Assembly: GCA_900553695.1 (NCBI GenBank)
Contig: USEM01000005.1
Span: 1-64,000 of the forward strand
Length of the DNA: 64,000 nucleotides
Origin: an uncultured Clostridium sp.
GTDB taxonomy: Bacteria; Bacillota; Clostridia; TANB77; CAG-508
Direction of reading: 5' to 3'
Below, piece by piece: positions 9,434 through 19,034 of the stretch. Position 1 is the stretch's first letter, and each line of letters starts with the position of its first letter. A model generated the notes under the pieces. It was not told the DNA's origin. It made no database searches and was given only the letters and a program-made list of their open reading frames with translations. Position numbers and translations under genes: made by a program.

Positions 9434-10666
9434 ATGGAGCCTTTAGCACATAGAGTTCGCCCAACAAAGCTAGAAGAATTTGTTGGGCAAGAAGAAGTTT
9501 TAGGAAAAGATAAAATATTATATAGAACAATAAAAGCAGATAGGTTAACAAGCGTTATTCTCTGGGGACCAACTGGCTGTGGTAAAACATCAATAGCCAA
9601 AGTAATTAGCAATACAACTAAATATAAGTTTATTCAATTAAATGCTGTAACAGCAGGTGTTGCAGATATTAAACAAGCTGTTGAAGAATCTAAAAATAGT
9701 TTATTTAACCCATCAGGAAAATGTATTTTATTTATAGATGAGATACACAGGTTTAATAAGCTTCAACAAGATGCACTGCTTCCATTTGTAGAAAATGGAA
9801 CAATTATATTAATTGGTGCAACAACCGAAAACCCATATTTTTCAGTAAATAAGGCGTTAATCTCAAGGTCAATGGTAGTAAAATTAAACCCTTTAACATA
9901 TACGGATATTTTTAAAATCTTAAAAAATGCTTTAGCAAATAAAGAAGGGCTTGGAAACTATAAAATAGATATTGAAGATAGTACTTTAGAAGCCATTGCA
10001 AAATTATCAGGTGGAGATGTAAGAACAGCATTAAATACACTAGAACTTGCAGTACTTACAACAGAAATGAATGGAGACGGAACAATAAAAATCACACAAG
10101 AAATTGCAGCAGAATGCATGGGTAAGAAAAAAACAATGTTTGATAAATCTGGAGATAGTCACTATGATAATATAAGTGCATTTATAAAATCAATGAGAGG
10201 TAGTGACCCAGATGCAACAGTTTTTTATCTAGCAAGAGCAATAGATGGAGGCGAAGATCCAGTATTTTTAGCAAGGAGAATTGTAATTGCAGCATCAGAA
10301 GATGTTGGACTAGCTAACCCCAATGCCTTAGTGGTTGCAACATCAGCAATGCAAGCAGCAGCAAATGTTGGTATGCCAGAAGCAAGAATAATACTTGCAG
10401 AAGCGGCATTATATGTAGCATTATCTAAAAAATCAAATTGTGCATATATGGCAATAGATAAAGCACTAGAAGATGTAAGAACAAAAGATACAGGAGAAAT
10501 TCCAATGCATATTAGAAACGCACCAGCAGAAGGCATGAGTCAGTTTGGATATGGTGTAGGATACAAATATCCACATATTTACCCAGGACATGTAGTGGAG
10601 CAACAATACTTGCCAGACAAAATGCTTGGAACAAAATATTTTATAAAAGATGATACTGTAGAATAG
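9434..10666 (+). CDS. rarA: replication-associated recombination ATPase RarA (MgsA/WRNIP1 family)
   Basis: A 410-residue AAA+ ATPase. It opens MEPLAHRVRPTKLEEFVGQE, then shows Walker A WGPTGCGKTS (about residues 37-46), Walker B CILFIDEIHRF, sensor 1 IGATTENPYFS and a C-terminal tetramerisation domain with GYKYPHIYPG. RarA acts at stalled replication forks, often together with SSB and recombination proteins. The full N-terminal motif order separates it from RuvB, with which it is sometimes confused because of the neighbouring ruvA. Confidence 0.95.
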   Translation: MEPLAHRVRPTKLEEFVGQEEVLGKDKILYRTIKADRLTSVILWGPTGCGKTSIAKVISNTTKYKFIQLNAVTAGVADIKQAVEESKNSLFNPSGKCILFIDEIHRFNKLQQDALLPFVENGTIILIGATTENPYFSVNKALISRSMVVKLNPLTYTDIFKILKNALANKEGLGNYKIDIEDSTLEAIAKLSGGDVRTALNTLELAVLTTEMNGDGTIKITQEIAAECMGKKKTMFDKSGDSHYDNISAFIKSMRGSDPDATVFYLARAIDGGEDPVFLARRIVIAASEDVGLANPNALVVATSAMQAAANVGMPEARIILAEAALYVALSKKSNCAYMAIDKALEDVRTKDTGEIPMHIRNAPAEGMSQFGYGVGYKYPHIYPGHVVEQQYLPDKMLGTKYFIKDDTVE

Positions 10667-10676
10667 TGAAAAAGTA

Positions 10677-10705
10677 TTGTAATTAAAGTTTTTTTTTGAT
10701 ATAAT
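10677..10705 (+). promoter_or_regulatory. SigA-type promoter for the HD-domain gene
   Basis: TTGTAA and TATAAT are 17 bases apart in the rarA-HD gene gap. The start codon follows 24 bases later, behind AAGGAGGAGG. Confidence 0.75.
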
Positions 10706-10728
10706 ACCGAATGAAAAGGAGGAGGTTA

Positions 10729-11388
10729 ATGGTAACTTTTGAAGATGTGAAAAACAATCCGGAAGTGCAAGAATTAATTGTTGGGGCACAAAAACAATTA
10801 GATGCATTAGGATACACAGAGCATGCACACAGGCATGTAAGCATAGTTTCAAATAGAGCAGGAAAAATATTAGAAACTCTTGGCTATGATGAGCATAGAA
10901 TAGAACTTGCTAAAATTGCAGGATATTTGCATGATATAGGAAATGGCGTAAACAGAGTAGATCATGCACATTCAGGTGCAATACTTGCTTACACAATTTT
11001 AAAAGACATGGGTATGGATATAAAAGACAGAATGGAAATAATGTCTGCAATAGGAAACCATGATGAAGCAACAGGAACAGCAGTTAGCGATATTTCAGCA
11101 GCATTAATTTTAGCAGATAAATCAGATGTGCATAGAGACAGAGTCGTAAATAAAAATCTAACTCGATTTGAAATACATGATAGAGTAAACTATGCAGTAA
11201 CAGAAGCAAATCTAAAAATAAGTAAAGAAGAAAGAAAAGTAACATTAGACCTTACAATAGATACCAATATATGTCCAGTTTTAGACTATTTCGAAATATT
11301 TATGGAAAGAACAATGATGAGCAAATATGCAGCAAAATATTTACAAATATGGTTTGAACTAGTAATAAACGGTACCAAGTTATTATAA
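10729..11388 (+). CDS. HD-domain phosphohydrolase
   Basis: About 219 residues. The HD motif is intact: H37/H41 in TEHAHRHV, the HD pair in AGYLHDIGN near residue 74, then DHAHSG and a later NHDEATG, enough metal ligands for an active HD hydrolase. The substrate cannot be read from sequence; relatives act on nucleotides or second messengers. The start is placed at the ATG behind AAGGAGGAGG, not at the ATG 18 bases upstream, which lies within that binding site. It has its own promoter and precedes the SecD-like gene by 29 bases. Confidence 0.85.
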   Translation: MVTFEDVKNNPEVQELIVGAQKQLDALGYTEHAHRHVSIVSNRAGKILETLGYDEHRIELAKIAGYLHDIGNGVNRVDHAHSGAILAYTILKDMGMDIKDRMEIMSAIGNHDEATGTAVSDISAALILADKSDVHRDRVVNKNLTRFEIHDRVNYAVTEANLKISKEERKVTLDLTIDTNICPVLDYFEIFMERTMMSKYAAKYLQIWFELVINGTKLL

Positions 11389-11417
11389 TTTTGCAAAACA
11401 GAAAGGAATGAAGAAAA

Positions 11418-12800
11418 GTGAAAAAACACAAAAAAACATTAACAGTTGTTATAATTCTAATTGTAGCTCTACTTATGTTTGCATCATTTTTTGGAGTATA
11501 CAAGAAAAACGAAAATGGAGAAAAAGTTAGTATTTTACCAAATTTAAAGTTAGGAATGGAATTTGGTAAAACAAGAGTAATTACTGCAAGTGTAAACAAT
11601 AATGTAAACAAAGTTGTTTATGATGCAGAAGGAAATGTTGTAAAACAAGAAGAGGGTGTAGAATACACAGAAGAGAATGGATATAAAATTAAAGAAACAC
11701 CAATAAATGCAGATTCTGTAAAAACAGTAGACAATTACAAAAGGGCAGAAAAAACAATTGAAAAAAGACTTAAAGGAAACAACATAACAGAATATGCAAT
11801 AGATTTAGATGAAACTAATGGAACAATAAAACTAGAAATACCAGAAAACGACACAGCAGATGATATTGAGAGTTTAATTAAAAATTCAGGAACACTTCTA
11901 TTATTAGATGGTGAAACATTTGAAACAGTTTTTGATAATAGCTATTTAAAAAAGGCAGATGTTGTATATAGCCAAGGAACAACAGAAACAGGAGTATTTT
12001 TACAACTGGAATTTAACGAAGAAGGAACAAAGAAACTTCAAGAATTAAATAACATTTATGTTGAAACAACAGAAGAACAAACAAAAGAAAATGGAGAAAC
12101 AGAAAATGTTACAAAGTCAAAAAATGTTTGGGTAATACTAAATGATAAATTTTTAGGAGCAACAGTTCTACCAAACATAGTTTACAATGACAAAATAATG
12201 TTGACTTTTGGCTTATCAAACAATACAAGTGAAATACAAACAGCAGTAAAAGAGGCACAAAAAGAAGCTGTATTATTAAATTCAGGTGTAATGCCACTTT
12301 CATATGAGTATTCAAATGAAACAAGAGAAACAAATATTACTGAAAATAAACTTTTCGTTTATGAAATTGCTATAGGAATAGTTTTTGTAGTTGCATATAT
12401 TTATTTAGTTGTTAAATTCAAGGCGAAAGGATTTATAGCAGTATATTTCCAAGTTGGTTATTTAGGAATATTATTATTAATTTTAAGATTAACTAGTGCA
12501 ATAATTACAATAGAAGGACTTGCTGGAATAGTTATAGCAATGGTATTAGAATACATTTTCACATACATTGTTTTAAGAAACCTAAGCCAAAATACAGAAG
12601 GAATGTATAAAAAGGCAAACTTGGAGTTTTTCTTAAATACACTTCCAATATATGTTATTGCAATTGTGTTTACTTTTGCATCAAGAGTAAATATTAGTAG
12701 CTTTGGAATGTCTCTATTCTGGGGAATATTACTAATTTATGTATATAATTTTATATTTCCAAAGTATATTTTTGAAAACTTAAATGGGAGGTCAAAATGA
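11418..12800 (+). CDS. secD: SecD-like protein-export membrane protein, divergent
   Basis: A 460-residue protein with one N-terminal membrane helix, a large extracytoplasmic domain and about four or five helices from residue 308 on. SecD features are LKLGMEFGKT (a degraded form of the D1 motif LGLDLxGG), LEFNEEGTKKLQEL, the ILNDKFLGATVLPNIVYND stretch and LLNSGVMPLSYE, just before the membrane domain. SecD with SecF uses the proton gradient to help pull exported proteins out of SecYEG. The usual SecF is missing; a 126-residue four-helix protein overlaps the 3' end by 4 bases. The GTG start follows AAAGGAATG. Confidence 0.8.
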   Translation: MKKHKKTLTVVIILIVALLMFASFFGVYKKNENGEKVSILPNLKLGMEFGKTRVITASVNNNVNKVVYDAEGNVVKQEEGVEYTEENGYKIKETPINADSVKTVDNYKRAEKTIEKRLKGNNITEYAIDLDETNGTIKLEIPENDTADDIESLIKNSGTLLLLDGETFETVFDNSYLKKADVVYSQGTTETGVFLQLEFNEEGTKKLQELNNIYVETTEEQTKENGETENVTKSKNVWVILNDKFLGATVLPNIVYNDKIMLTFGLSNNTSEIQTAVKEAQKEAVLLNSGVMPLSYEYSNETRETNITENKLFVYEIAIGIVFVVAYIYLVVKFKAKGFIAVYFQVGYLGILLLILRLTSAIITIEGLAGIVIAMVLEYIFTYIVLRNLSQNTEGMYKKANLEFFLNTLPIYVIAIVFTFASRVNISSFGMSLFWGILLIYVYNFIFPKYIFENLNGRSK

Positions 12801-13177
12801 AAACATTTAAAAAAATATTAATAATAGTATATGCAATAATAATAGCAGTTGGAATATTTATGTTAGTAAGAAGTGGCTTAAATTATTCTGAAAACTACAC
12901 ACAACATCTTTTACTAGAAACAACAAAACAATATACACTATATATTGGAATCTCAACAGCAATAATACTTATATACTTTGCAATAAGATATTATAAAAAA
13001 GGAGTTCTAAAGGTACTTCTAATATCAATACTAGGAATTGTTGGAACAATTATCTTTGTTCTTGCAATAATGGCAATACTAAGAATGCCAATATCAAGAT
13101 TATTCTTTCCAATAATGCTTGGCTCTTATGTTGCAAGTATTGTAGCTATCTCTGCATATTTTGAAGAGAACACTTAA
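12797..13177 (+). CDS. small four-helix membrane protein in the SecF position
   Basis: A 126-residue protein with hydrophobic segments at about residues 6-24, 46-63, 71-95 and 102-120. It overlaps the SecD-like gene by four bases (ATGA), so translation is probably coupled. I see none of the SecF sequence motifs, and it is far too short for SecF. It could be a functional replacement, a remnant of SecF, or an unrelated partner. The location is the only hint of function. Confidence 0.6.
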   Translation: MKTFKKILIIVYAIIIAVGIFMLVRSGLNYSENYTQHLLLETTKQYTLYIGISTAIILIYFAIRYYKKGVLKVLLISILGIVGTIIFVLAIMAILRMPISRLFFPIMLGSYVASIVAISAYFEENT

Positions 13178-13190
13178 AATGTCACAAAAT

Positions 13191-13227
13191 AAAAAATCCC
13201 TTAATATATTTATATTAGGGATTTTTT
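13191..13227 (+). terminator. strong intrinsic terminator
   Basis: A long A/T-flanked stem with the core AATCCCTTAATATA pairing to TATATTAGGGATT, followed by six Ts. It closes the secD-like transcript. The rhodanese gene begins right behind it. Confidence 0.85.
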
Positions 13228-13241
13228 AGGAGATGATAAAA

Positions 13242-13566
13242 GTGTTTAAGAAAGTTTTAAAATCAATTTGTAGATATAGAGAAAATATTACAATTGATGA
13301 AATGATAGAAATAATAAAGAATAATGAAAACGTTGTTCTATTAGATGTAAGAAGTTCTCAAGAGTTTAAAGAAGGACACATCAGGCGGAAGCATTAACAT
13401 ACCAGTTTATGACCTATTAGGTCAAGCCACAAGAAAATTAAAAAAAGAAAGCATTATAATAGTATATTGTAGTGCAGGAATAAGAAGCAAAAGAGCAGTT
13501 CAAATTCTACGAAAATTAGGATATAGAAATTTATATAATATAGAAGGTGGAATAGAAAATTTATGA
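13242..13566 (+). CDS. single-domain rhodanese-like sulfurtransferase, +1 shift at CGG
   Basis: A 107-residue rhodanese domain: VVLLDVRSSQEFKEGHI, then GSINIPVYDL, the active-site loop YCSAGIRSKRA (catalytic Cys in CSAGIRS) and a YNIEGGIENL end. It would transfer sulfane sulfur; the substrate is unknown. The frame breaks at an in-frame CGG (13386-13388) between HIR and GSINIP; omitting the C restores the domain with the conserved Gly (GHI-x-GSxNIP). GTG at 13242 fits the AGGAG at 13228-13232; an ATG at 13233 is in frame but touches that site. The stop overlaps the next start codon. Confidence 0.85.
13386..13388 (+). other. in-frame CGG frameshift site in the rhodanese gene
   Basis: The sequence reads CAC-ATC-AGG-CGG-AAG. 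Dropping the C (13386) gives AGG-GGA-AGC-ATT and restores GHIRGSINIP. Confidence 0.83.
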
Positions 13567-14711
13567 ATGAAATTTTAGAAAAAGCAAAACAAAACATGTT
13601 ATTAAAAGAAAAAGAACTATCACCATATGCATGTAAATCTGAACAAGGAATATGGTTAAAAGAAGATAAAGAGGATATAAGACCAATATTTTTTAGAGAT
13701 ATAGATAGAATAATTCACTCATCGGGATATGCAAGATATATAGACAAAACTCAAGTATATTCATTTATTCAAAATGACCATATAACAAGAAGAGTTTTAC
13801 ATGTACAACTTGTTTCAAAAATTGCAAGAACAATTGGAAGAAGCTTAAGACTAAACGAAGATTTAATCGAAGCAATGGCATTAGGACATGATATAGGTCA
13901 TACACCATTTGGGCATAAGGGAGAAAGCCTACTAAATTCAATTTGTGAAAAAGAAAATATAGGTTACTTTTGCCATAATGCGCAAAGTGTAAAAATTCTG
14001 CAAGACATTGAAGGTTTAAATATTAGTATGCAAACATTAGATGGAATTTTAGCACATAATGGAGAAATTCTAAAAAATAAATATGAACACAATATAGAAA
14101 AATCAAGAGAAGAATTTGAAAGAGATTTGTATGGTGCATTCCACGAGAAAAATTACAGTAAAAAGATAATACCAATTACAATAGAAGGAAGTGTAGTAAG
14201 ACTATCAGATGTTATAGGATATATTGGCAGAGATATAGAAGATGCAATAACGCTTGGAATTGTTGATAGAAACGAAATACCAGAATTTCCAAGAAAAATA
14301 CTTGGAGATAATAACAGACAAATAGTAGATACATTAATAAAAGATGTAATAGTAAACAGCTTCGATAAGCCATATTTAAGCTTTTCACAAGAAGTTTTTG
14401 AAGCATTAATGAAACTACAAAACTGGAATTTTGAGAAAATATATAACTCAGAAAAGGCAAATGCAAACTATGATAAAATAGAAAAATGTTTTACAAGACT
14501 TTACTATTTCTACTTAGAAAAATTAAGCGAAGTAAACCCAAAAAAAGAAATAACTAAAAACACAATAACAGCATCAGAAAGAACATTGTATCATTTTGTA
14601 AATAAAATGATGGAAAAACCAGATGAAAATATAAAGAGAATAGTAGTTGATTATATAGCAGGACAAACAGACAAATTCTTTTTAAATGAGTGTGAATTAT
14701 ACTTGGAGTAA
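13563..14711 (+). CDS. deoxyguanosinetriphosphate triphosphohydrolase-like protein (HD superfamily)
   Basis: A 382-residue protein of the dGTPase-like family. It shows FFRDIDRIIHSSGYARYIDKTQ, then the HD core with HVQLVSKIARTIGRSL and ALGHDIGHTPFGHKGE, and a later VVRLSDVIGYIGRDIEDA. The metal ligands (H of HVQ, HD of GHD, D of SDVIGY) are all visible. Family members hydrolyse dNTPs to nucleosides and triphosphate; the exact substrate here is not predictable. It overlaps the rhodanese stop. Confidence 0.9.
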   Translation: MNEILEKAKQNMLLKEKELSPYACKSEQGIWLKEDKEDIRPIFFRDIDRIIHSSGYARYIDKTQVYSFIQNDHITRRVLHVQLVSKIARTIGRSLRLNEDLIEAMALGHDIGHTPFGHKGESLLNSICEKENIGYFCHNAQSVKILQDIEGLNISMQTLDGILAHNGEILKNKYEHNIEKSREEFERDLYGAFHEKNYSKKIIPITIEGSVVRLSDVIGYIGRDIEDAITLGIVDRNEIPEFPRKILGDNNRQIVDTLIKDVIVNSFDKPYLSFSQEVFEALMKLQNWNFEKIYNSEKANANYDKIEKCFTRLYYFYLEKLSEVNPKKEITKNTITASERTLYHFVNKMMEKPDENIKRIVVDYIAGQTDKFFLNECELYLE

Positions 14712-14748
14712 AATGTTACAAAAACATTACAGAAATATTACGGTTATA

Positions 14749-14784
14749 AAACAAATTGCGAAAAATATTGCAATTTGTTTTTTT
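14749..14784 (+). terminator. intrinsic terminator after the dGTPase-like gene
   Basis: An eleven-base stem (AAACAAATTGC with GCAATTTGTTT) and a ten-base loop, followed by a T tract. Confidence 0.85.
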
Positions 14785-14830
14785 ATGTGATTTAATAAGA
14801 TTAAAATAATATTAAAAAGGAGAATTCATA

Positions 14831-16766
14831 ATGAGAAAAATAATGCCTTGTAAATTGTTAGCGAGTGTAGTCTTACTTGCTATATTACTAATCATACCAA
14901 CTTTTGTAGATGCTTATAGTGGAGAGATTGATCCAAAGAATTATATTTCTTTGCCAGTGTATTTAAATAGTAAAGATGGAATAATTAATAGTACTATATA
15001 TATTAGTAGTTCTGCGGGTAATTCTTATAATTTGTACTATAAAGTTATGGAATTGAAAGAAAGTGAATTTAATGAAATTAATATGAAAAAAAATGAATAT
15101 GAAGAAACAGTTGCAAGTGCTCAAGATGAAGCTAACAAAATTGCAGCTGAAGAAAAATTGAAAGTTGATAAAGCTAAAGAAGAATGCGATGCTATAGAAA
15201 ATGATTCAACAAAAACTGAAGAAGAAAAAGCAGAAGCAAGAAAAGCATACAATAAGGCAATAGATGAGTACAATGCAAAAGCTAAAGAACTTAATTCAAT
15301 GCTAGATGAAAAAGATAAACAAGCAAAACAAAAATACTATAGCTATTTGCCATTTAGTGATGACAATTGGACTCAAACAACAGATAAAAAAATGAAAATT
15401 AACACTTCAGACTTTTCAGAAAAAGCACATTTTATATTATGGGCTAAATTGAGCAATTCAGAGGGAACATATTATGAATATCGTATGTATTCAATAGATG
15501 TACCTAAAAATGTTACTTTGAGCTTAGATAAAGCAACAGCTGAAATAAAAGTTGGGAATACATTACAATTAAAACCAACAACATCTTCAAATAAGAGCAT
15601 AACGTGGACAAGTGATAACGAAAACATTGCAACTGTAGATAGTTCCGGATTAGTATCTGGAGTGGCAGAGGGGGTTGCAACAATAACTGCCGAAGTTGAA
15701 GGACAGAAGGCAACATGTGTGGTAACAGTAAAAAAATCAACAGAACAAAATGAAGAAGATTATGGACTAAAATGGACAGACTTTTCATCTGCACGTATTA
15801 CGCTAGAAAGTAATGGGAAAATACGGGGCATTAGGTACAAGTTACCATATAATAGTAAAGGGAGTAAATCTATTAGGAAAGAGTGAAAATTTTGGCGATA
15901 GATATCAAATATTTGTGACTACAGACAAGAATTATACTCCAGAATTAGAAAGAGAAGAAGGATATAAAATAAATGACTGGAAGAGAGCAAATACAAACAA
16001 GGCACCTGATTTGTATGATGTAAACAAAGAATTAGGGTTATATGTTACTTGGGAGCTATATGAACAAGCAGGCGAAAAACTATATGTTTGGATAAGAGAA
16101 AAACAATTAAATAGTACTAATTTAAAATATGAGTATAAATATCAAGTGAAAGCAGTTGAGGTTAATAGATTACCACAAATGCCATTAGGAACAAGAATAT
16201 CTGGATTTTTTACTTATGAAGAAACTGACTTAAGACTATGCGATTATTATGTACCAGGTAACAAGACAATTAAATATAAAATTGGAAAAATTACAGATAA
16301 GAGCATTTTGCGTTCAATAAAAAATGGAGAAAGTGGGTGTCTAAGTAAATTAATGGAGTATGCAAAAAATGCAAACAATGGTTATAGTGGAGCAGCAAAA
16401 ACGGGGCAAACAGATGAAATAGTTAGTAAGCTAAACTTATCAGATGACGAATATTATTATGTGTATATGGAACTAGATACTGAAAATGGAAAATACTATC
16501 CTATTGAAGACGTTAGTTTGTGCCAAGCCCAATATCTTTCAACTATAAATAAGTGGTACTTATATAATTATTTAGACAAAGAGTTCGTTTGGAACTTAGG
16601 AGAGAAACCACAAGAAGACAACAACACTACAGTTGATAACACAATTTCAAAAAATGTAATTCCTAATACAGGAAAAACTTTAATTATTTCACTTCTTGCA
16701 ATAGGAATTGCTACACTAGGAATTTTTGGATATAGGAAGATGAAAGAATATTATTTTATAAAATAG
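14831..16766 (+). CDS. cell-wall-anchored surface protein with Big_2 domain and sortase-type end, +1 shift at CGG
   Basis: A 644-residue protein once the shift is applied. Order: signal peptide (about residues 1-28), a beta-rich N-terminal part, a Lys/Glu/Ala-rich coiled-coil stretch at about 80-155, a bacterial Ig-like (Big_2) domain at about 218-298 (ITWTSDNENIATVDSSG, GVATITAEV), a C-terminal domain, and a sorting signal: IPNTG, a hydrophobic helix (about 20 residues) and a short charged tail. IPNTG is an LPxTG variant. The frame breaks at CGG 15824-15826; dropping the C joins LESNGKI to GALGTSYHIIVKG. Ligand unknown. Confidence 0.8.
15824..15826 (+). other. in-frame CGG frameshift site (CGGG) in the surface protein gene
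   Basis: The sequence reads AAA-ATA-CGG-GGC. Dropping the C (15824) gives ATA-GGG-GCA-TTA and a reading frame that stays open for 313 codons. This is the only site in the window where the fourth base is G. Confidence 0.78.
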
Positions 16767-16811
16767 TATATTAAGAAATATGATTTAAAAAATTGAAAAA
16801 GGAGAATACAA

Positions 16812-17801
16812 ATGAACGAGAAAAAAATAAGTTTAACAACAGCTATAGTGTTGCTCATAATGTTATTATTAACATTGATAATTGCTGGAGGAGCAATATA
16901 TATTGTAAAAGATAAAAATGGAGATAACAATAAAAAAGTAAAAGAAGAAACTAAACAAAATTATGTAGAAAATAAGAAGCAAAATGAAAATAATACAGAA
17001 ACAAGCAGAACGGATATAGACAAGAGTGTATCTGAATTAGTAACAGACGCAAAATTTGATTATAATACAGGAATAGATAGTTTTACATATAGATTAGAAG
17101 ATTGGGAAACAAAACAAATAAAAACATATACATATAAGGCAAATAGTACAGAGATTGAAGGAGCAGACTTAAAAACATCAAAATTTCCACATGTAAATAT
17201 AGACTCAGATTATGCAAGAAAAATAAATGCGGAAGTTGAAAACTTATTTGATGAATATTTTGAAGATTTCAAAACAGAAATAAAACTTATTAGAGATACG
17301 GAAGTAATAGATGATATAAGTGAAAGAACTAGCGCAAGATATCGCGGAGACTTTATACGCATAGAAAATAATATTGTATCATATTCAACATATAAAAATG
17401 GTAACGTATTATCAATTGTAATAAAAGAAGGTCCATTTGCACAAGTGGGTAATAAATATACAACATATAATATTGATTTAAACACAGGTAAAGAAATAAA
17501 TTTTCTAGAAATATGTAATACACTAAAACTTGATTCAACCGAATTGTATAATAATGTATGTGAACAAATGGAAAAAGTGTTAAAAGAGGAATATACTGAA
17601 TATTATGATTATCCAAATGATGAAAAAATAGTACAAGAATACAATGATTATGTGAAAGAGAATAAAGAAATAATTTCGAATAGTTTATTTGTTGTTTCAA
17701 CAAAATTTTTTATAGATGATAGTGGTAAGCTAAATGTTATATGTAAGATTTCACATAATGCAGGAAAAGGCTCAATGGAGTGTATATTGCCTGTACAATA
17801 A
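16812..17801 (+). CDS. membrane-anchored extracellular protein, DUF3298/RsiV-like (paralogue 1)
   Basis: A 329-residue protein with a short cytoplasmic start (MNEKKISLTTA), one membrane helix (about residues 11-32), a Lys/Asn/Glu-rich linker, and an extracellular domain from about residue 70. The pattern ILKYNxYKNGNxLSIVI / GNKYTTYNIDLNTGKEI with a helical C-terminus resembles DUF4163/DUF3298 proteins such as RsiV and PdaC. This is by overall pattern only. It is a tandem paralogue of the next gene; the pair may have arisen by duplication. No sigma factor or deacetylase gene is adjacent, so a signalling role is not supported. Confidence 0.7.
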   Translation: MNEKKISLTTAIVLLIMLLLTLIIAGGAIYIVKDKNGDNNKKVKEETKQNYVENKKQNENNTETSRTDIDKSVSELVTDAKFDYNTGIDSFTYRLEDWETKQIKTYTYKANSTEIEGADLKTSKFPHVNIDSDYARKINAEVENLFDEYFEDFKTEIKLIRDTEVIDDISERTSARYRGDFIRIENNIVSYSTYKNGNVLSIVIKEGPFAQVGNKYTTYNIDLNTGKEINFLEICNTLKLDSTELYNNVCEQMEKVLKEEYTEYYDYPNDEKIVQEYNDYVKENKEIISNSLFVVSTKFFIDDSGKLNVICKISHNAGKGSMECILPVQ

Positions 17802-17836
17802 AAAAATTAAAATATCGAAGGAGGAAAATTTTAGAG

Positions 17837-18886
17837 ATGAATGAAAAGAAAATAAGCTTAACAACAGCTATATTGTTGTTTATAATATTTATTTTGATAA
17901 TGGCAATTGTTGGAGGAATTGTCTATTTTGTAAACTATAAAGAGGAGAATGATAAAAAGGTAACAGGCAGGGAATATAACAATGTGATAAATAATGACAA
18001 ACCGAATACAGATACAAATACAAGTTTAAATTTTAATATAAACGAAAATTTAATGAGTGAAAATAATACAAGTTCAAATCTTCATTTGGATTTTAATTTA
18101 ACAGGTGAAAGTAATTACTTAAATAAAAGTGTATCTGAATTAGTAACAGATGCCAAATTAAGCTATAAGACAGGAATAGACAGTTTTACATATGGTTTGT
18201 ATAATTGGTCAACACAAAAAGAAGACAAATATACATATGAAGCTAATAGCCTAAAAATAGGGGAAGCAGACCTAGAAACATCAAAATTTCCATATGTAAA
18301 TATAGATTCAACTTATGGAAGAGAAATAAACAATGAAGTAGCGGAATTGATTAAAGAATATTTTGATTTGTATGTAGATTCAATAAAACTTATAAGGGAT
18401 ACAGAATCAATACAAGATATGAATGAAAAGAAACAAGCAAGATGGAATTTGAATGATGAAAGAATAGCAAATAATATTGTAAAATATAATGCATATAAAA
18501 ATGACAATATTTTATCAATTGTAATTGTTGAGGGACCAATTACCAATATTGGATATAAATACAAAACATTTAATATAGATTTGAATACTGGTAAAAGGGT
18601 AAATCTTGAAGAAGCTTACAAAAAATTAGGGTATACCCAAAGCGAATTAGAAGAAGATCTTTTAAAAGAGGTTTCTGAATTAGTAAAAGAGAGATGTGAA
18701 GCTAATGACATATTAGACAAACATGAAGGGCTAATGTCTTATAATGAGAAGAGAGTTGTAAGTACAATAGAAAACGATAATGCTAGCTATTTTATTGATG
18801 AGAATAAGAATTTAAATATTGTAGTTATGACAAACCAACCTTGGGGAAAAGATAACCATGATATCTTATACACAGTAAAAAAATAA
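17837..18886 (+). CDS. membrane-anchored extracellular protein, DUF3298/RsiV-like (paralogue 2)
   Basis: A 349-residue paralogue of the preceding gene. The first 20 residues (MNEKKISLTTAI) are almost identical and so are SVSELVTDAK, TGIDSFTYxL, ETSKFPxVNID and the NIDLNTGK block. It has one membrane helix at about 11-33 and a longer, Asn/Ser-rich linker. The start is placed at the ATG 13 bases behind GGAGG. It lies 35 bases after the first paralogue, so they are probably cotranscribed and end at the terminator at 18912. Confidence 0.7.
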   Translation: MNEKKISLTTAILLFIIFILIMAIVGGIVYFVNYKEENDKKVTGREYNNVINNDKPNTDTNTSLNFNINENLMSENNTSSNLHLDFNLTGESNYLNKSVSELVTDAKLSYKTGIDSFTYGLYNWSTQKEDKYTYEANSLKIGEADLETSKFPYVNIDSTYGREINNEVAELIKEYFDLYVDSIKLIRDTESIQDMNEKKQARWNLNDERIANNIVKYNAYKNDNILSIVIVEGPITNIGYKYKTFNIDLNTGKRVNLEEAYKKLGYTQSELEEDLLKEVSELVKERCEANDILDKHEGLMSYNEKRVVSTIENDNASYFIDENKNLNIVVMTNQPWGKDNHDILYTVKK

Positions 18887-18911
18887 AAAAGTTTTAAATA
18901 ACAAAAAATCA

Positions 18912-18948
18912 AATCGACAAAATGTAGAATTTTGTCGATTATTTTTTT
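18912..18948 (+). terminator. intrinsic terminator before the spoIIA operon
   Basis: A twelve-base stem (AATCGACAAAAT/ATTTTGTCGATT) with a 5-base loop, then a run of seven Ts. Confidence 0.88.
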
Positions 18949-18972
18949 CGCCAAAACTTCCCATTTTTCATC

Positions 18973-18999
18973 GAAGGAAAACCCAAAAAAAACTAGAAT
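18973..18999 (+). promoter_or_regulatory. candidate SigH promoter of the spoIIA operon
   Basis: GAAGGAAAA (fits the SigH -35 RnAGGAwWW) lies 11 bases before CTAGAAT (fits RnnGAAT except for the first purine). The spoIIA operon of Bacillus subtilis is SigH-driven. The TTG start of spoIIAA is 35 bases downstream. Confidence 0.6.
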
Positions 19000-19034
19000 A
19001 TATAAGGTATACAATTAAAATAGGAGGGATAATT

